Positions 21,442 through 32,877 of a stretch of DNA of 64,000 nucleotides are shown here, piece after piece. Position 1 is the first letter of the stretch, and the number at the start of each line of letters is the position of its first letter. The notes under the pieces were generated by a model. It was not told the origin of the DNA, did no database searches, and was given only the letters and a program-made list of their open reading frames with translations. Position numbers and translations under genes: made by a program. Source of the stretch: Sciurus carolinensis (lineage: Eukaryota > Chordata > Mammalia > Rodentia > Sciuridae); NCBI RefSeq assembly GCF_902686445.1, contig NC_062213.1, positions 34,360,741 through 34,424,740 on the forward strand, in the 5' to 3' direction.

Positions 21442-23514
21442 ACTAGAGATGCCTGATGTGAGGCAGGCCACCTGTCTAATGAACCTCTAACTATTGCCTC
21501 TTAGGGAGTTTTCCCTAATGAGAATTTCACCTAACACTCAGTCCTTTTATAGATACCCTGATACTATTGTTTTAGCTAGTATTGGTTCTCAAGTGTGCCT
21601 GGACCTGCTGAGCTATTCTAAAGCTCCTCACTTAACCTTGGTGACTCCGTCCCTTCTATCAGCTCTTATTTTCATGTCTGGGCCATTCTAAAGCTCATTA
21701 ACCTGCATTCTGTCTAGATGAATGATATGTCTTCTGGTGAATATATAGATGATTAAGCCAGGAACCGGTGACATTACTGTATGTAAATACCAGAGATAAA
21801 GGTAATACAGGGGATTCTGTGTGAATGGGACGATCCATCTTTGATGGATATGAATTTCCTACCCATACAATCAATAAGCTGATATCCATAAAACCTGAGA
21901 TAGCTTTTCTTTTTTTTTTTTTTTTTTTTTTTTTTTCCAGAGCTTGAGTCTGTCTTCTCTCTGATACAGAAAATTCCATCTAGCTACTTCCAAACAGGTT
22001 CCTCAAATTCAGTGTCTTCTCTGTCTTTCTGGGTTTAAAATTCATCCCTATTCACAATTCCCAGCCCTAGCCTCTTCTCCCTTCTCCCTGGTGTTGAAGT
22101 TATTATTGGGTAACTCACAGGAACATGGACTAAAGGAGACTTCTTGTTCTACTCAATCCTCTGTCTTCTACTCTGTGTGTCCTCTTCAGCATAAGCAATC
22201 AGTGATTGACACATAGACACATTCTAAAGCAATCCCAACAGGGCATCCTTCATGGGCCCTGGGACCCTCTGCACACATGCTGGTGCACTCGAATTTGCTC
22301 TGACGTGCTTTTTCTCTTGCTCTCTCTCTCTCGGATGCTTTCTGAACCCTTTCTCATGAGCTCAAGGAAGGCTGGCCATTCTCCCACATTCTTCTGGAGC
22401 CACAGGAGGACTGGAGGTGTCAGTGGATACTCACTCTGCCCTACCATACTCCACAGGCATCTCTGCTTTGCTGTTCCTTCATCACATCCCAATACATTTC
22501 TGTGGAGACCACCCCAGAGTTCCAGATGGGGCAGCGAGACTGAGACCTATCCTCCTTCTCCTCACTGATTTCTTCGAATCCATATGGAATACCAGAAATA
22601 AGACAAATATGAGTTCTTGCTAGGTTTTCGTTGTTCCTTTTACACAGTAACTAGTTACATCTTTAGCTGGTCTAGAGGATTGGAAAGAAGGTGTGAGGAA
22701 CAGAAAGTTATTTGTGATTGCATATTTTTTTTATCTTTCTGGACACATCCAATTGGAATAAACAATTTAGTTTTAGTCTCTGGTTCTTCTATTGCAATGT
22801 TCATCCTCTATTTTAGTCCCTTGAACCAGAGACACTGAAGTAGTAACAAAAGATTAAATTTTCATATATTTTGTCATGCAATCTATGGGAATTAAAAGGC
22901 ACCATTCCTACATGTCAAGCACAATCCCAGGTTAGGATCATCATGTTGAAGTGATTGAAAAAAAGCTGCCTGTCAGAGGTGGGGTATTTAATCTGGGGTT
23001 TGGAGGAAGGGGCTCTAACACCTAATGAATGGGACAATGAGATGCAAAAACTGTTAGGGCTTATTAAATATAAATGTATAAGTATGTAGGTTCTACCATT
23101 AGAATCCTTTTCCCATTTGGTATTCTTTCATTAACATTAATGAACATCATTTATTTTTTTCAAATTAAATAACTAAGAATTGCTAAAGCACATTCTCAGA
23201 TCTTATTTTCTAACTTACAGTAGGATGAGAAATGTTTACCTACTCTTATATGCTAAAATATTTTCTTTAGTACAAAAGACAACTCATTCATTCTAGGTTC
23301 ATCCCCAGCTTCTTTGATCTCCTCCATATGAGTTTACTTTGTTGGCTTCTTTTCTTGCTTCTATTTCTAACCATAAATCTTTCCTAGATTCATTCCTTGT
23401 CCATTTCATTTTCTTTACAAGAAGATCACCTATAATTTATATTCTATCCACCCATATGAATGATTCACTTTATTTTCCAATGTTTTCCACTGATGTGGTC
23501 TCCAGCTTCTTCAC
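21442..23514. other. Unassigned sequence
   Basis: About 2 kb with no gene or confident repeat apart from the poly-T at 21910-21936 and a short CT run near 22315-22332. The 120-codon plus frame at 22206-22568 is overlapped by an 80-codon minus frame and has no recognisable domain. Confidence 0.45.
21910..21936. repeat. Poly-T tract
   Basis: A 27-base T run. It may be the tail of an antisense retroposon, but no body is recognisable to its right. Confidence 0.95.
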
Positions 23515-23640
23515 ATATTGTTGTTCAATACATTTATGTATGTATCTTGAGTACCTACCATCTGCTAATTCTATGTTAGGTTTTTGAGGTTCAAAGATGA
23601 AAAGCTACATCCTTACCCTTATGCTTATCGTAAAGCAAAG
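23515..23640 (-). mobile_element. L2-like 3' end fragment, antisense
   Basis: 'cttgagtacctaccatctgc' followed by 'ctatgttaggtttttgaggt' and 'ttcaaagatgaaaagctaca' resembles a reversed L2 terminus. Diverged. Confidence 0.45.
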
Positions 23641-23998
23641 AGAAGACATCAACCCCAATGAGATAATTCCCACCTTAAACTTACTTTCTTTGGCATTCTT
23701 TTTTAATCTGAAGCATCATCATTCTCTGGATCTAAAAACCATGATGTCATTAATGACTCCTATCTACACAGTCAATTCATCTGTATCTTTTTATCTCATG
23801 ATGTCCTTAAAATTCTCATGGATACTTCGCTAGGGCATGTCTGATTTTTATAATGCTGGAGATCATTAAATAATGATCAAATAGGCTTCTCCACTAAGCT
23901 TCCCTATCTGATTACATGGGTTGGTCCAGCATGATATTGTCAGATTATCTTTCACTCATGATAGGAATTTATCTTGTGCTTTGATTTACCAATACCAA
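23641..23998. other. Unassigned sequence
   Basis: No feature recognised. Confidence 0.45.
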
Positions 23999-24432
23999 TT
24001 GTGAACTGAAGTTCTCCAAGGAAGCTGCTTCTATATTTAAGAGACTGTAGACTGTTTGACCTTGGCTGACCAGAACACTGTGACTGTAGAGAGATGGAAT
24101 GCTGCAGATCAAGAGCTAAAGTTATCTTGGACTGTTTTTAATCCCTTTTAATAGTCATTTACTATCAACCTCTGTATCTGACCTAGCATTCCTGTGACTA
24201 ACAGATAAAACTCTTGGAATTTATACGAAGCTTGGTTGACCTCTGTCCTCCACCAACCCTAAAGCTAAGAATGTGATGACATCTGCATCCTATAGAACAG
24301 ATTTCCCTACATGTTTGTAGTCCACCTACTTGATGACCCCACCTACTTTCTCTTTTGACTATAAAATCTCATGAAACATCTTCCACAAGGTAGCAGAGTC
24401 ATTTCAGGTAACTTGAATCTGTATCCCTGGGA
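23999..24432 (+). mobile_element. Possible LTR of unidentified family
   Basis: Begins with TG, has LTR-like U3 composition, and shows a TATA-type motif 'gactataaaatctcatg' near 24357. Short T- and G-rich sequence follows and it ends directly against a MaLR LTR at 24433. I do not recognise the family, and single-copy DNA with a chance TATA motif is the alternative. Confidence 0.3.
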
Positions 24433-24866
24433 TGCTATGGTTTGACAAAGAGGTGTCCTCCAAAAGCTCCTGAGTCTATGCAGGTGGTAAAATAATTAGA
24501 ATTTGAGGGTTATAACCTAATCAGTTGATTAATCCATTTGATGGATTAATAATTTGAATGTGTGGTAACTGTAGGCAGGTGGGGCCTGACTGATGGAGGT
24601 GAGTCACTGGGGGCATGTCCTGAAAGGGTTGTGCTTCCATCCAGCCCCTGTCTACCCTTCACACTCTTCTCATCTTCCATGAACTGAGCAACTTTCCTCC
24701 ACCATGCCCGTCTGCCATGATGTTCCACCTCACCTTATATCTAGAGCAATAAAGTCCCCTGAACATTGTTGGAGACCCCTGAAACTGTGAAACCCAAATA
24801 AGCTTTCCTTCTTTCCATTTTTCTTATCAGGTATTTTAGTCACAGTTGAAAAAAAAACTGAACAAA
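24433..24866 (+). mobile_element. Solo MaLR LTR, sense
   Basis: It opens 'tgctatggtttgacaaagag', followed by 'tgtcctccaaaagctcctga', 'gtggtaactgtaggcaggtg', 'gtgagtcactgggggcatgt', 'accatgcccgtctgccatga' and the AATAAG/AATAAA-like block near 24797. It closes with 'aggtattttagtcacagttg'. Typical MaLR order throughout. Confidence 0.85.
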
Positions 24867-25578
24867 TATGGGCCATGATTACATGCATTTGGCTCAGAAT
24901 AAGCCATCTTCTTATTTCTTGAAAGCAGAGTTATTTTCTGTTGATACTATCAATCCACTAAACAGCAAACATCTGTCATACTCATAATTGCCTCTCCTAT
25001 TTTGAATAAATTTCCTATAGTTGGAAAACTACACATGATAAATTCTGCCACCTCGATATGGGAGTTGGTTCTAAAAATTCAAGCTACCCTTGCAGCTAGG
25101 AAACAGGTATGTGGCCTGGCTTCCATAAATCTGATATATTCACATAACTGATTTGGAAGTGAACAAGTCTATATGAAATTTTCAATTGTTTGCTGGTGCT
25201 CATAGTAATGGATACAATCATGTGTATTGATACAATCAATTTCTGGCGATGTTGATGTCCCAATGAATGCAAAGTGGAGTACCTGGTATCGAAGAATCAT
25301 GGAGGGTGGGCAATAGCAATAGCTTTTCAGTTCAGTAGGATCACAGAAAGAACAGGAGTCTCCTCATCAAACCAGCTCTGTAAATTGGTTTTGTTATTGG
25401 AAGTTTAGTTTTCAATCTGATTCCTAGTCTTCCCAATGATCTTTTGAGTCACCCAGTAAAATATTTTGGCATTGTCAACCAGAGATAGTCTTTGTTGTTG
25501 AGGACATTGACTGATATTATTGTTTTTATAAGTAAGACTTCTGAGGATTTTCTCTATGCACTCTCATCAAGTTTCAGC
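24867..25578. other. Unassigned sequence
   Basis: No feature recognised. Confidence 0.45.
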
Positions 25579-25650
25579 TTCCTTGGTTCCTTCCTTTCTT
25601 CCTTCTTTCATTTTGCCCCTCCTCCCTTCCTTCTTTCCTTCCTTCCCTAC
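25579..25650. repeat. CCTT-rich pyrimidine tract
   Basis: TTCC and CTTC units with two short interruptions; degenerate microsatellite. Confidence 0.85.
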
Positions 25651-25759
25651 CATATGCCACCACTGTTCTCAAGGTTGAGACTAGAAGAGGTAGCAAAATA
25701 GATGAAATCCTTTTCCTTGTGGTTATTAAATTCTTACTCTTCTTGATATTAGCCTTTCA

Positions 25760-26165
25760 GTTGGAGCCTAGTTGAGTTACCCTCCGTGTTCTAGATATAT
25801 CATACACATCCTTTGCTCTGGATGATGCTAAGCCTCCAAAAATCTCAACTTCCTCATATCTGTATCCTCTTGCATTGGGCTTGCTAATTCCCTTCTTCTA
25901 TAAACCCCTTCCCCAAGTGTTCCTTCTGAACACACTTCCTACTGTCTGTCTGGCCCTTTACTGAACTTTAGTGTGACTTTTTAGTACTTGGCTTATACCT
26001 CACATTATTATTTGCTGTTTAACATATAGGGTTCACTGCCTTCTTGATTCTAGCCCATTTAAAGGAGATGGGGACTACATCTGGTACCATTTTGAGCCTC
26101 TCCATTGGCCTAGTGCTCAGCACATATTATGTAAAGGGGACACATTATGTAAAGGAGGAACTTGT
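25760..26165 (+). mobile_element. L2 3' region, sense
   Basis: 'gtgttccttctgaacacact', 'gcttatacctcacattatta', 'aaaggagatggggactacat' and 'cctagtgctcagcacatatt' track the L2 3' UTR in order. Near its end a 20-bp unit is repeated imperfectly (26121-26140 and 26141-26159). The 123-codon open frame at 26044-26415 lies in this and the next L2 segment. Confidence 0.6.
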
Positions 26166-26330
26166 GCTTGTGCTGTTACTATTGTCCCTGTTGACACAAT
26201 ACTGGCAGATAAAGCCCTGTGGAAATTCAAGCTTCTCAATTCACCTTCAGATACATTTCAAATTCCTCTTCTGGATATTCAAGGCCCTCCACATTTGGTC
26301 CCAACTTCCTCTACTATTGAGAATGCTTAT
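26166..26330 (+). mobile_element. Second L2 segment, sense
   Basis: 'gcagataaagccctgtggaa' and 'attcaaggccctccacattt' with 'ggtcccaacttcctc' correspond to a more 5' part of L2 than the segment before it, so this is another copy or a rearranged piece. Confidence 0.55.
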
Positions 26331-26419
26331 GTACCTTATGATTTTAAGACTATTCAAAATGCTATTTTTTTCCAACCAGAAGTCAATCATTTTGAAAAAA
26401 TATATATTTTTTTAAAAAA

Positions 26420-26631
26420 GCTAGACACAGTGGTGCATGCCTGTCATCCCAGTAACTCAGAAGGCTGAGACAGAAGGATTACAAGTTTGAGGCCATCCTT
26501 AGCAACTTAGTGAGACCCGAGAAATTTAGTGTTTCTCTGTCTCAAAATAACAATTAAAAAGGGCTGGGCATATGTCTCAGTGGTAAAGTATCCCTGGGTT
26601 CAATTCCCACCTCAAAAAAAAAAAAAAAAAA
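26420..26631 (+). mobile_element. Dimeric B1-ID SINE (MEN-like), sense
   Basis: The left half is B1/7SL-like: 'cacagtggtgcatgcctgtc', 'atcccagtaactcagaaggc', 'aggattacaagtttgaggcc'. After an A-rich linker the right half is ID-like: 'gggctgggcatatgtctcag' with the B box 'gggttcaattccc'. It ends in an A18 tail. This fused design is characteristic of squirrel genomes. Confidence 0.9.
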
Positions 26632-26875
26632 GGGCAAAAAGTCCTCAATCTAGACATTTGGACAATTTCATTCATGTATGTGAACATTATCTATACATCT
26701 TGTTTCATGGTTCTTTTCTGTATCATCTTATATCATAAAAGTCTTAAAAATAGGATCACTATTCATTTTTCTGATTTATTTATTGTGAATTAGGGGAAAG
26801 AACCAGAACTTTTAGGGAAGGAAAGAATAATGAAATTGTAACTTTTGAATTATTAAAGCATCAACATTTAAAACT

Positions 26876-26901
26876 AAAAAAAAAAAAAAAAAAAAAAAAA
26901 A
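26876..26901. repeat. Poly-A tract
   Basis: A 26-base A run after AT-rich sequence, possibly the tail of an old retroposon with an unrecognisable body. Confidence 0.95.
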
Positions 26902-27062
26902 GGATACTCCTGAGAAAAATAAGGTGGAGCCTGACTAAAAAAGGTCCTGAGAAGTTTTAGAAATATTCTGAATCTTAAATGGGGTAGAAGTTGCACAGGT
27001 GTGTACGTTGGTCAAAATCCATAATCTTGAACATTTTAAATAGACTTTTTTATAAATTTATG

Positions 27063-27116
27063 AATATATATATATGTATGTGTGTGTGTATGTGCATACA
27101 CACACACATATATATT
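27063..27116. repeat. TA/TG/CA inverted repeat (hairpin)
   Basis: The 14-base arm at 27079-27092 is perfectly complementary to 27095-27108 with a two-base centre, and pairing extends imperfectly into TA runs on both sides. Confidence 0.9.
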
Positions 27117-27239
27117 ACCACAATAATACTGGAAAATAAATTTTAAATTTTAAACTTAGAAAAGTTTAATTTTTTAGTTTTTGTATAAGGATGTTCTTGA
27201 ATTAAGATTAAAATTTATTATTTTATTCACTAGTTGCTG

Positions 27240-27830
27240 CTCTTTCTTGTATTTATTGCTGAATAACAAATTCCATGAACTTGGTGTTTTAAAACATCTA
27301 TTATCTCACACTTTCTGCTGGTCAGGAGTCTAGGCATGAGCTAGCTGGTTCCTCTGCTCAGGTTATCACAAGGTTGAAATTGAGGTATTGGTTAGGCTGT
27401 GTTTTTATCTGAAAGCCTAACTGAAGAAGATCATTGAAGTTGTTGGCAAAATCCATTCCTTTGTGGCTATATGACTCAGGACCCCATCTTCTTACCTGCT
27501 ATCTGCTAGGTGTTGCCCACAGGTGCAAGGGGTTACCTGCATGTGGCTACCTGCCCTGTGGCTTCTCAATAAGTAGCTTGCAAAATGCTGGTTTGCCTTT
27601 TAAATGCCATTAGGAGAATCCCTATCACCCCAGTTTACCAAGATAGAGTCCTACATAAGGAAAGCAACATCTTATCTCCTTGGTCACATTCAGTTGGTCA
27701 GAAGCAAATCACAGGTTCTACCTGTACTCAGAAGTAGAGGTATAACCAGGGCACAACTTGTGCAGGGTGGCGGGAGGTTGGGGGGTCACCTTAGGGCATT
27801 TCTGCCACAGTGTACTTGTAGCCAAAATTT
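27240..27830. mobile_element. Ancient LTR-like interspersed repeat
   Basis: 'attgctgaataacaaattcc' followed by 'ttaaaacatctattatctca', 'ctgctggtcaggagtctagg' and 'cattcagttggtcagaagca' matches a common old mammalian repeat whose usual start reads 'tgctgtgtaacaaactaccc'. I am confident it is a repeat but not of its exact family name. Confidence 0.65.
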
Positions 27831-28740
27831 CAAAGAACAAACAAAGAAACACTGAATATTTTTGAAAAATTAAGGATATGGTAGCAAGCATGTAATTTTC
27901 ACAGTATGATTTAAAGGTAAAACTCCTGCATTGTATAAAAAGGAATATATACTATTAATTCAACTGGTTTACTGTGTCTCAGAATGATGAATGCCCTCTC
28001 ATATTTAATTGATCTAATTCCTTCTCCAGGCTGACAATATTTTTACTGCCAATTTTCAATTAAATTGTTTCTCCCAGGCCTCCTTGACCCCAGGGTGCTC
28101 AGTTCTGAGGAGTCATCTGGAAGCCCTCATCTAAGTAATGGTGTCTGTCTACAAATTCAGAACAAGTCCCTTGCACTGTGGCAGTAAATACAGGCAAACT
28201 ATACCAGATTTCTTAATATACTGACCCAGCCAGAATTACTAGTTCAAAAATATAAAGTTGGTCACCCTGTTCTTGGATCACTTCCCTACAGAGAGGAAAA
28301 TAAGCTTTAGGAGGACTGTGTTTTATAATATCAAGTGACTCAAACAGAGCTCAGTAAATCCTGTGGCCATAGCTTTAAGAAAAGCTGGGATTAAAAAACC
28401 ATTCCTGCCAGTGCTGATACTTAAATTTTGCCATTCGATGAATTTCTGAGCAAATTGACAAATGAAGAGCCAAATTAAAATGATCAATGTGATCCCTAGA
28501 TCATGCCCCATTCCATGAGGAAGACACTGTAATGAATTTTTCTTTTGTAAATCTTTCCTGTTTTTCAATATCCTGCCTTAGCAACTATTCACAGCATCTG
28601 GTTCACAACATCCTACTTAACAGAAAGTACAGTATCCTGATTGTACTCTTAGACTGAATATAAGTAAAATAATATTTCAGTTGTATCTTTTACCATCCAG
28701 CTACCTAGAGACTTAATTGTAGCTGTAGAATATAATGCCC
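27831..28740. other. Unassigned sequence
   Basis: No gene or repeat recognised in about 900 bp. The 81-codon minus frame at 28323-28568 has no recognisable domain. Confidence 0.45.
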
Positions 28741-29187
28741 TTTTATGAACTGGATATGAGGTGTCCCCTAGCAGCTCCTGTGTTAATGCAGGAATGGTAA
28801 GGAGCAAAATGATTAGATTCTGACAGCTGTGTTCTTATGAATGGATTAGGTCATTTGACAGAATAACAAGTCAAATGGACTAACTTGGTGGTAACTGTAA
28901 GCAGGTTAAGTGTGGCTAGAGCAAGTAGGTCACTGGGGGCCTGTCTTTGGGTTTTATATTTACCTGGAGCCTCACTTGCCCCTCCCCTTCTTGACTGCCA
29001 TGAGCTGAGAAGCTTTCCTCCACTATGCCCTTTTGTATGATGCTTCGCCTCACCTCTGGCGCAGAGGAATGGAATTGGCTAACTATGGACTGAACCTCTG
29101 AAACCATGAGCCCAAAATAAACTTTTTTACCTCTGAGTTGTTCCTTTCAGATATTTTGGTCACAGTGATGCCATGCTGGCTAATGCA
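28741..29187 (+). mobile_element. Solo MaLR LTR, sense
   Basis: It starts near 'gaactggatatgaggtgtcc' and runs through 'gtggtaactgtaagcaggtt', 'gtaggtcactgggggcctgt', 'cttgactgccatgagctgag' and 'aaaccatgagcccaaaataa' (AATAAA). It ends near 'gatgccatgctggctaatgc'. The least diverged of the MaLR copies in this window by eye. Confidence 0.88.
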
Positions 29188-29589
29188 TGTCCTGATCATA
29201 TGCTTTGATTGTCCTGTAACACATGGAAAAAAATCAATATCGAATCTTTCATTTCTCTGTCATGTTTTGAATGTATTCACCCATGATTATTTTCATTACA
29301 ACAGGGAACAATACAAGTATTGAACAGTATGCTTCCTCCGGGAAGAAAATAAAAAGTTTCTGTGAAAATTTGGTTGAAGGACCTCAGTCAAGTACTGTGT
29401 CCTTAAACCTTAGTCTTCCCCTACTAAGCCATAGAAATGAAAGGCACCAAGCATAATGCTATGGTTATAATAACCTAGTCTAATAATTATGGGTAATTAT
29501 GCAACTAAGATCTCTCCAACACTCTCCTCTATTTTGCTTTGATTAACACTTTCCTCAATATTGATTAATTTGCCACTGATGATGATAAT
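29188..29589. other. Unassigned sequence
   Basis: AT-rich, no feature recognised. Confidence 0.45.
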
Positions 29590-29882
29590 GATAATAGCTA
29601 GTATTTACTGAACACCTACAACTTTCTAAAAACTCAAGTAGTTAGTATCCATTCATTTACTGAGTTTCACATTAATTTATAATAATCTCTATTTGATAGA
29701 TAAGGAAGCTAAGACTTAAAAGAAGTCTTGCCTTGCCAAGATAATAGAAGTTAATACTTAGAAGTTAATATCTAGAAGTTAATACCTTGCTGAAAAATCA
29801 TACAAGTGGCAAAATCAGGACTCAAACCCAGTCCATGCTAGTGTCAAAGTATGTGCTATTAGCCTCGACATCCTGTTGCATC
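29590..29882 (+). mobile_element. MIR SINE, near full length
   Basis: 'taatagctagtatttactga', 'gatagataaggaagctaaga', 'gtggcaaaatcaggactcaa' and the 'atgtgctattagcctcgaca' end follow MIR along its length. A three-copy 14-bp repeat is expanded inside. Confidence 0.85.
29746..29787. repeat. Three-copy 14-bp tandem repeat within MIR
   Basis: Units are 'agaagttaatactt', 'agaagttaatatct' and 'agaagttaatacct', differing at two or three positions. Confidence 0.95.
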
Positions 29883-30374
29883 ATTGTGTCTTTTTAGTGG
29901 TTCACTTTTATGAATAAATGATATATCACTCCTGGAAAACCTATGAATCTCTGATACATGTATGTTGGAAACGTCTTAACACTCTGTGTACAGGTACTAT
30001 GGTGAGTTCCATCAATTCACAATAGTGCCATAAATGTGGCACCATATTCAATGGTGTACCAGATTAAAGTAATTTTAGCTACAAAATATCTAAGATATGA
30101 CTTTGTTCTCGGAGCTTAGCAGAATACACATATCTCCATTTTGATGTCTTTCTGTAAAGGTATTAACACATGCTGTGATCATTTCTGAGTGGCTCTGTAT
30201 GATTACATGCATGTTACTGATAAAATAAATACAAGGACAGATATACTTTGTAATACAAACTGAAAGATAAATATTGACTATCATGACCAACAACATTGTT
30301 AGAATCTTTTTAAAATTAGACTTGTCTTAAATGGATGCCTTAAAACTATGGTAGCAATTCTATCAAAGGAGTTC
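29883..30374. other. Unassigned sequence
   Basis: No feature recognised. Confidence 0.45.
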
Positions 30375-30728
30375 ATGGTCATTTGCTAGGGCTGCCATTA
30401 CAAAAATACATAATCCGGGTGGCTTAAGTCAGAAAAAATTTATTTTCCCAGAGTTCTGAAGGGCAGAAGTCCAAGTTCAAGGTGTCAGTGATTTGTTTTT
30501 TCCTGAGGCCTCATTCCCTGACTTGCAGATGACCACTTTCACTCTCTGTCCTCGTGTGGTCATCCTTCTGTCTCTGCATCTATGTCCCAATCACCTCTTC
30601 TTATAAAGATACTAGTCATATTGGATTCAGGCCCACTCATAGCCTCATTTTACCTTAATTACCTCTAAAGTTTCAATCTACAAATAAGTCAAATTGCAAG
30701 GTACTAGGAATCAGGAATTTAACAGTGA
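30375..30728 (-). mobile_element. MLT1-type MaLR LTR, antisense
   Basis: 'tttgctagggctgccattac' is the reversed MLT1 end. It is followed by 'ttattttcccagagttctga', 'cctcgtgtggtcatccttct', 'acctcttcttataaagatac', 'ttaccttaattacctctaaa' and 'aaggtactaggaatcaggaa', all in antisense MLT1 order. Confidence 0.8.
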
Positions 30729-31799
30729 AATCTGTGCAGGAGAAAATTCAACACATAGTAATGGCATATCCTCATGACTGCCCACCAAGTAATAAAAGCA
30801 CTCCGCTGGGTTGGTTCCAAATGAGCCATCCCATTTCTTATTCCAATTTCCTAAACACAATAGTCAGTGAGATATGACAGAAAATAACAAGTTAAATACT
30901 CAAAAAGAAATAATTCCTATCTCTCAAAAAAAAAGTGATTGACAATTGGCAACATGAAAAAATTTTCTCCTAGATTTCAGTTAAGAACTGTAAAAATCAG
31001 CTCAAATTACACACTAAATATTTTTGACAAATTGTGTAAGATCAGTTTTGATAAAGAAAATCATATTTTTCTATTGACTTTCATTATAAAAGTAGAGATG
31101 TGTCTCATGGGCACCAGGGACTCCATTAACTTTATCTTCAGAAAGATTCCCAGGATGAGTCATCACTTATCTGTTGCTTTTGGATCAGTTCCAGCCTTCC
31201 AACCCTTCAAACAAGCAAGTGATAAGTAGCTGTGACCCATGTAGTTGCTACATTGCATAGGGGTTACGGATTTGTTTATTTTTGCAATTAACACATAATA
31301 CAGTAGCCCTTCTTAAAATTTGTTCTTGGGGCTCCATGGATCTAATTATTTGCTAATTCATCCTAATTTCTCACTTTTCCTAAAATTTGGCAATGAAGTT
31401 GTGGCAGAAAATTATGTTTAAGACTGGAGATTTTGATAGCACAAATTAATGATGAAGAATATGATAGGGTGAATATTTTAAGATGTCATAATGCAGGGGT
31501 TATAATTAATCATTAAAAAATGGATCACTTTGTGGAACTTATAAAAAGTTATAGAACTATATTTTCCCACACTAATATATAAATTTAGGTCATGTTTCAT
31601 GGGATTTAAAAATTTCATGAAAATCAGTGGAACTCAGATTAAAAAATCTCTTCCATGAAAACACAGAGAGAGAGAGAGTTGGGGACCCTAGTCTCAGCTT
31701 AAAGACACAGAAAGTTGGAAGGAGCCCAAGTTCTGATAAGATTAACACTAACCTTCACATTAATGGCCTAGCAGATGGCAAAGAGTATTGATCTCAAAG
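30729..31799. other. Unassigned sequence
   Basis: AT-rich DNA. The plus frame at 30939-31229 (96 codons) has no recognisable domain. A short AG run sits at about 31665-31678. Confidence 0.45.
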
Positions 31800-32258
31800 C
31801 ATAAATGATATTTATCTCAGGCTCTACTGTGATATAAAATGAGAGGTTTCAAACAGAATATGACAAGGTTCACAATATGGGTATGGGGGAATATCTCTGT
31901 GAGACAAAACAATCATATGAACTGGACTCAAATATGACTAGATGGTAGAACTATCTGGGAGGTAATTTAAAATGATATAAGTAACATATTCAAAGAATCT
32001 AGTAGAAAAGGTGAACAACATGCAAGATCAGATGATAAATTTTAGATGAGTAATGAAATGTATTTAAAAATAAAAAGAAATGCTAGTCATATATGACATA
32101 GTAACAAAGTTGAAGAATTCCTTTAGTGAACTGATAAATATACTCAACAGAGTCAGGAAAAGAATGAGTAAACTGAGTACACGTTACAAAAATCACCCAA
32201 ACTGAAGCACAAAGAGATAAAACAATAGGGCAGGAAGACAAATACCAGAAGGGAATAA
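31800..32258 (+). mobile_element. Old L1/HAL1-like 5' or ORF1 region, sense
   Basis: 'atttcaaagaatctagtaga'-type A-rich text and, most tellingly, 'cacccaaactgaagcacaaa' then 'gagataaaacaatagggcag' resemble L1 ORF1 or HAL1 sequence. Heavily decayed. Confidence 0.5.
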
Positions 32259-32800
32259 TCAATAGCTGTTTTCCATTTGTTCAAAGTCTTCCTCATTTCA
32301 GTTAAAAATACTTTTTTACTTCCCTAGAGACTGTCTCTTTAACTCATGCATTGTTTGGAAGTGTGTGCTTTGATATTCCAAATATTTGGGTATTTGTTTC
32401 TAAACAGCTTTACTGTTTGTGGTTTCTAGTTTAATCCTGGTAGTTCTAAGAACATATTTTTTATTATTTCGCTCTTCTTTTATAAGGTTGTTGTATGGCC
32501 CAGAATAGAATCTTATTGATAAATTTCTTGTGTGTACTTAAGAAGAATGTGAAATCTGCTGCTATTGGATGGAGTGTTCCAGAAATATGGAGACACACAA
32601 GTTGATAGTGCATTTCAAGTTATCTATCTTCTTTCTGGTCTTCTCCTATTAGTTTTTTCAATTTCTGAGAATGATGTAAATGTCCACAATTATAATTGTG
32701 GATTTTTTTATTTAATCTTTCAGGTATGTATTTTTTTCTTTTGGATACTTAGAAACTATTTTGTTACATGAATATACATTTAACATCGGTGTGTCTTTTT
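32259..32800 (-). mobile_element. L1 fragment, antisense
   Basis: 'ttgttgtatggcccagaata', 'gtgtacttaagaagaatgtg' and 'ctgctgctattggatggagt' are the reverse complement of an L1 ORF2 stretch between the endonuclease and reverse-transcriptase domains. It lies back-to-back with sense L1 sequence on both sides. Confidence 0.65.
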
Positions 32801-32851
32801 TTCAAATTTCTAGGAGGAACATTATACATCTATGTGATCTTGAGATTGGTT

Positions 32852-32875
32852 AAAAAAAAAAAATTTTTTTTTTTT
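32852..32875. repeat. A12T12 perfect palindrome
   Basis: Twelve A followed directly by twelve T, at the seam between an antisense and a sense L1 fragment. Confidence 0.97.
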
Positions 32876-32877
32876 GA

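Noticed and set aside
22206..22568. 120-codon plus frame with an 80-codon frame opposite
   Set aside because: Open on both strands and in two plus frames, with no domain; consistent with chance.
20319..24866. Two sense MaLR LTRs 3.6 kb apart as a single provirus
   Set aside because: Their starts and middles differ too much for LTRs of one insertion, and I see no retroviral internal sequence between them.
26044..26415. 123-codon plus frame
   Set aside because: It lies across two L2 3' fragments.
31450..31640. Possible old DNA transposon
   Set aside because: Some resemblance to hAT-type end sequence, but no matching terminal inverted repeats could be paired.
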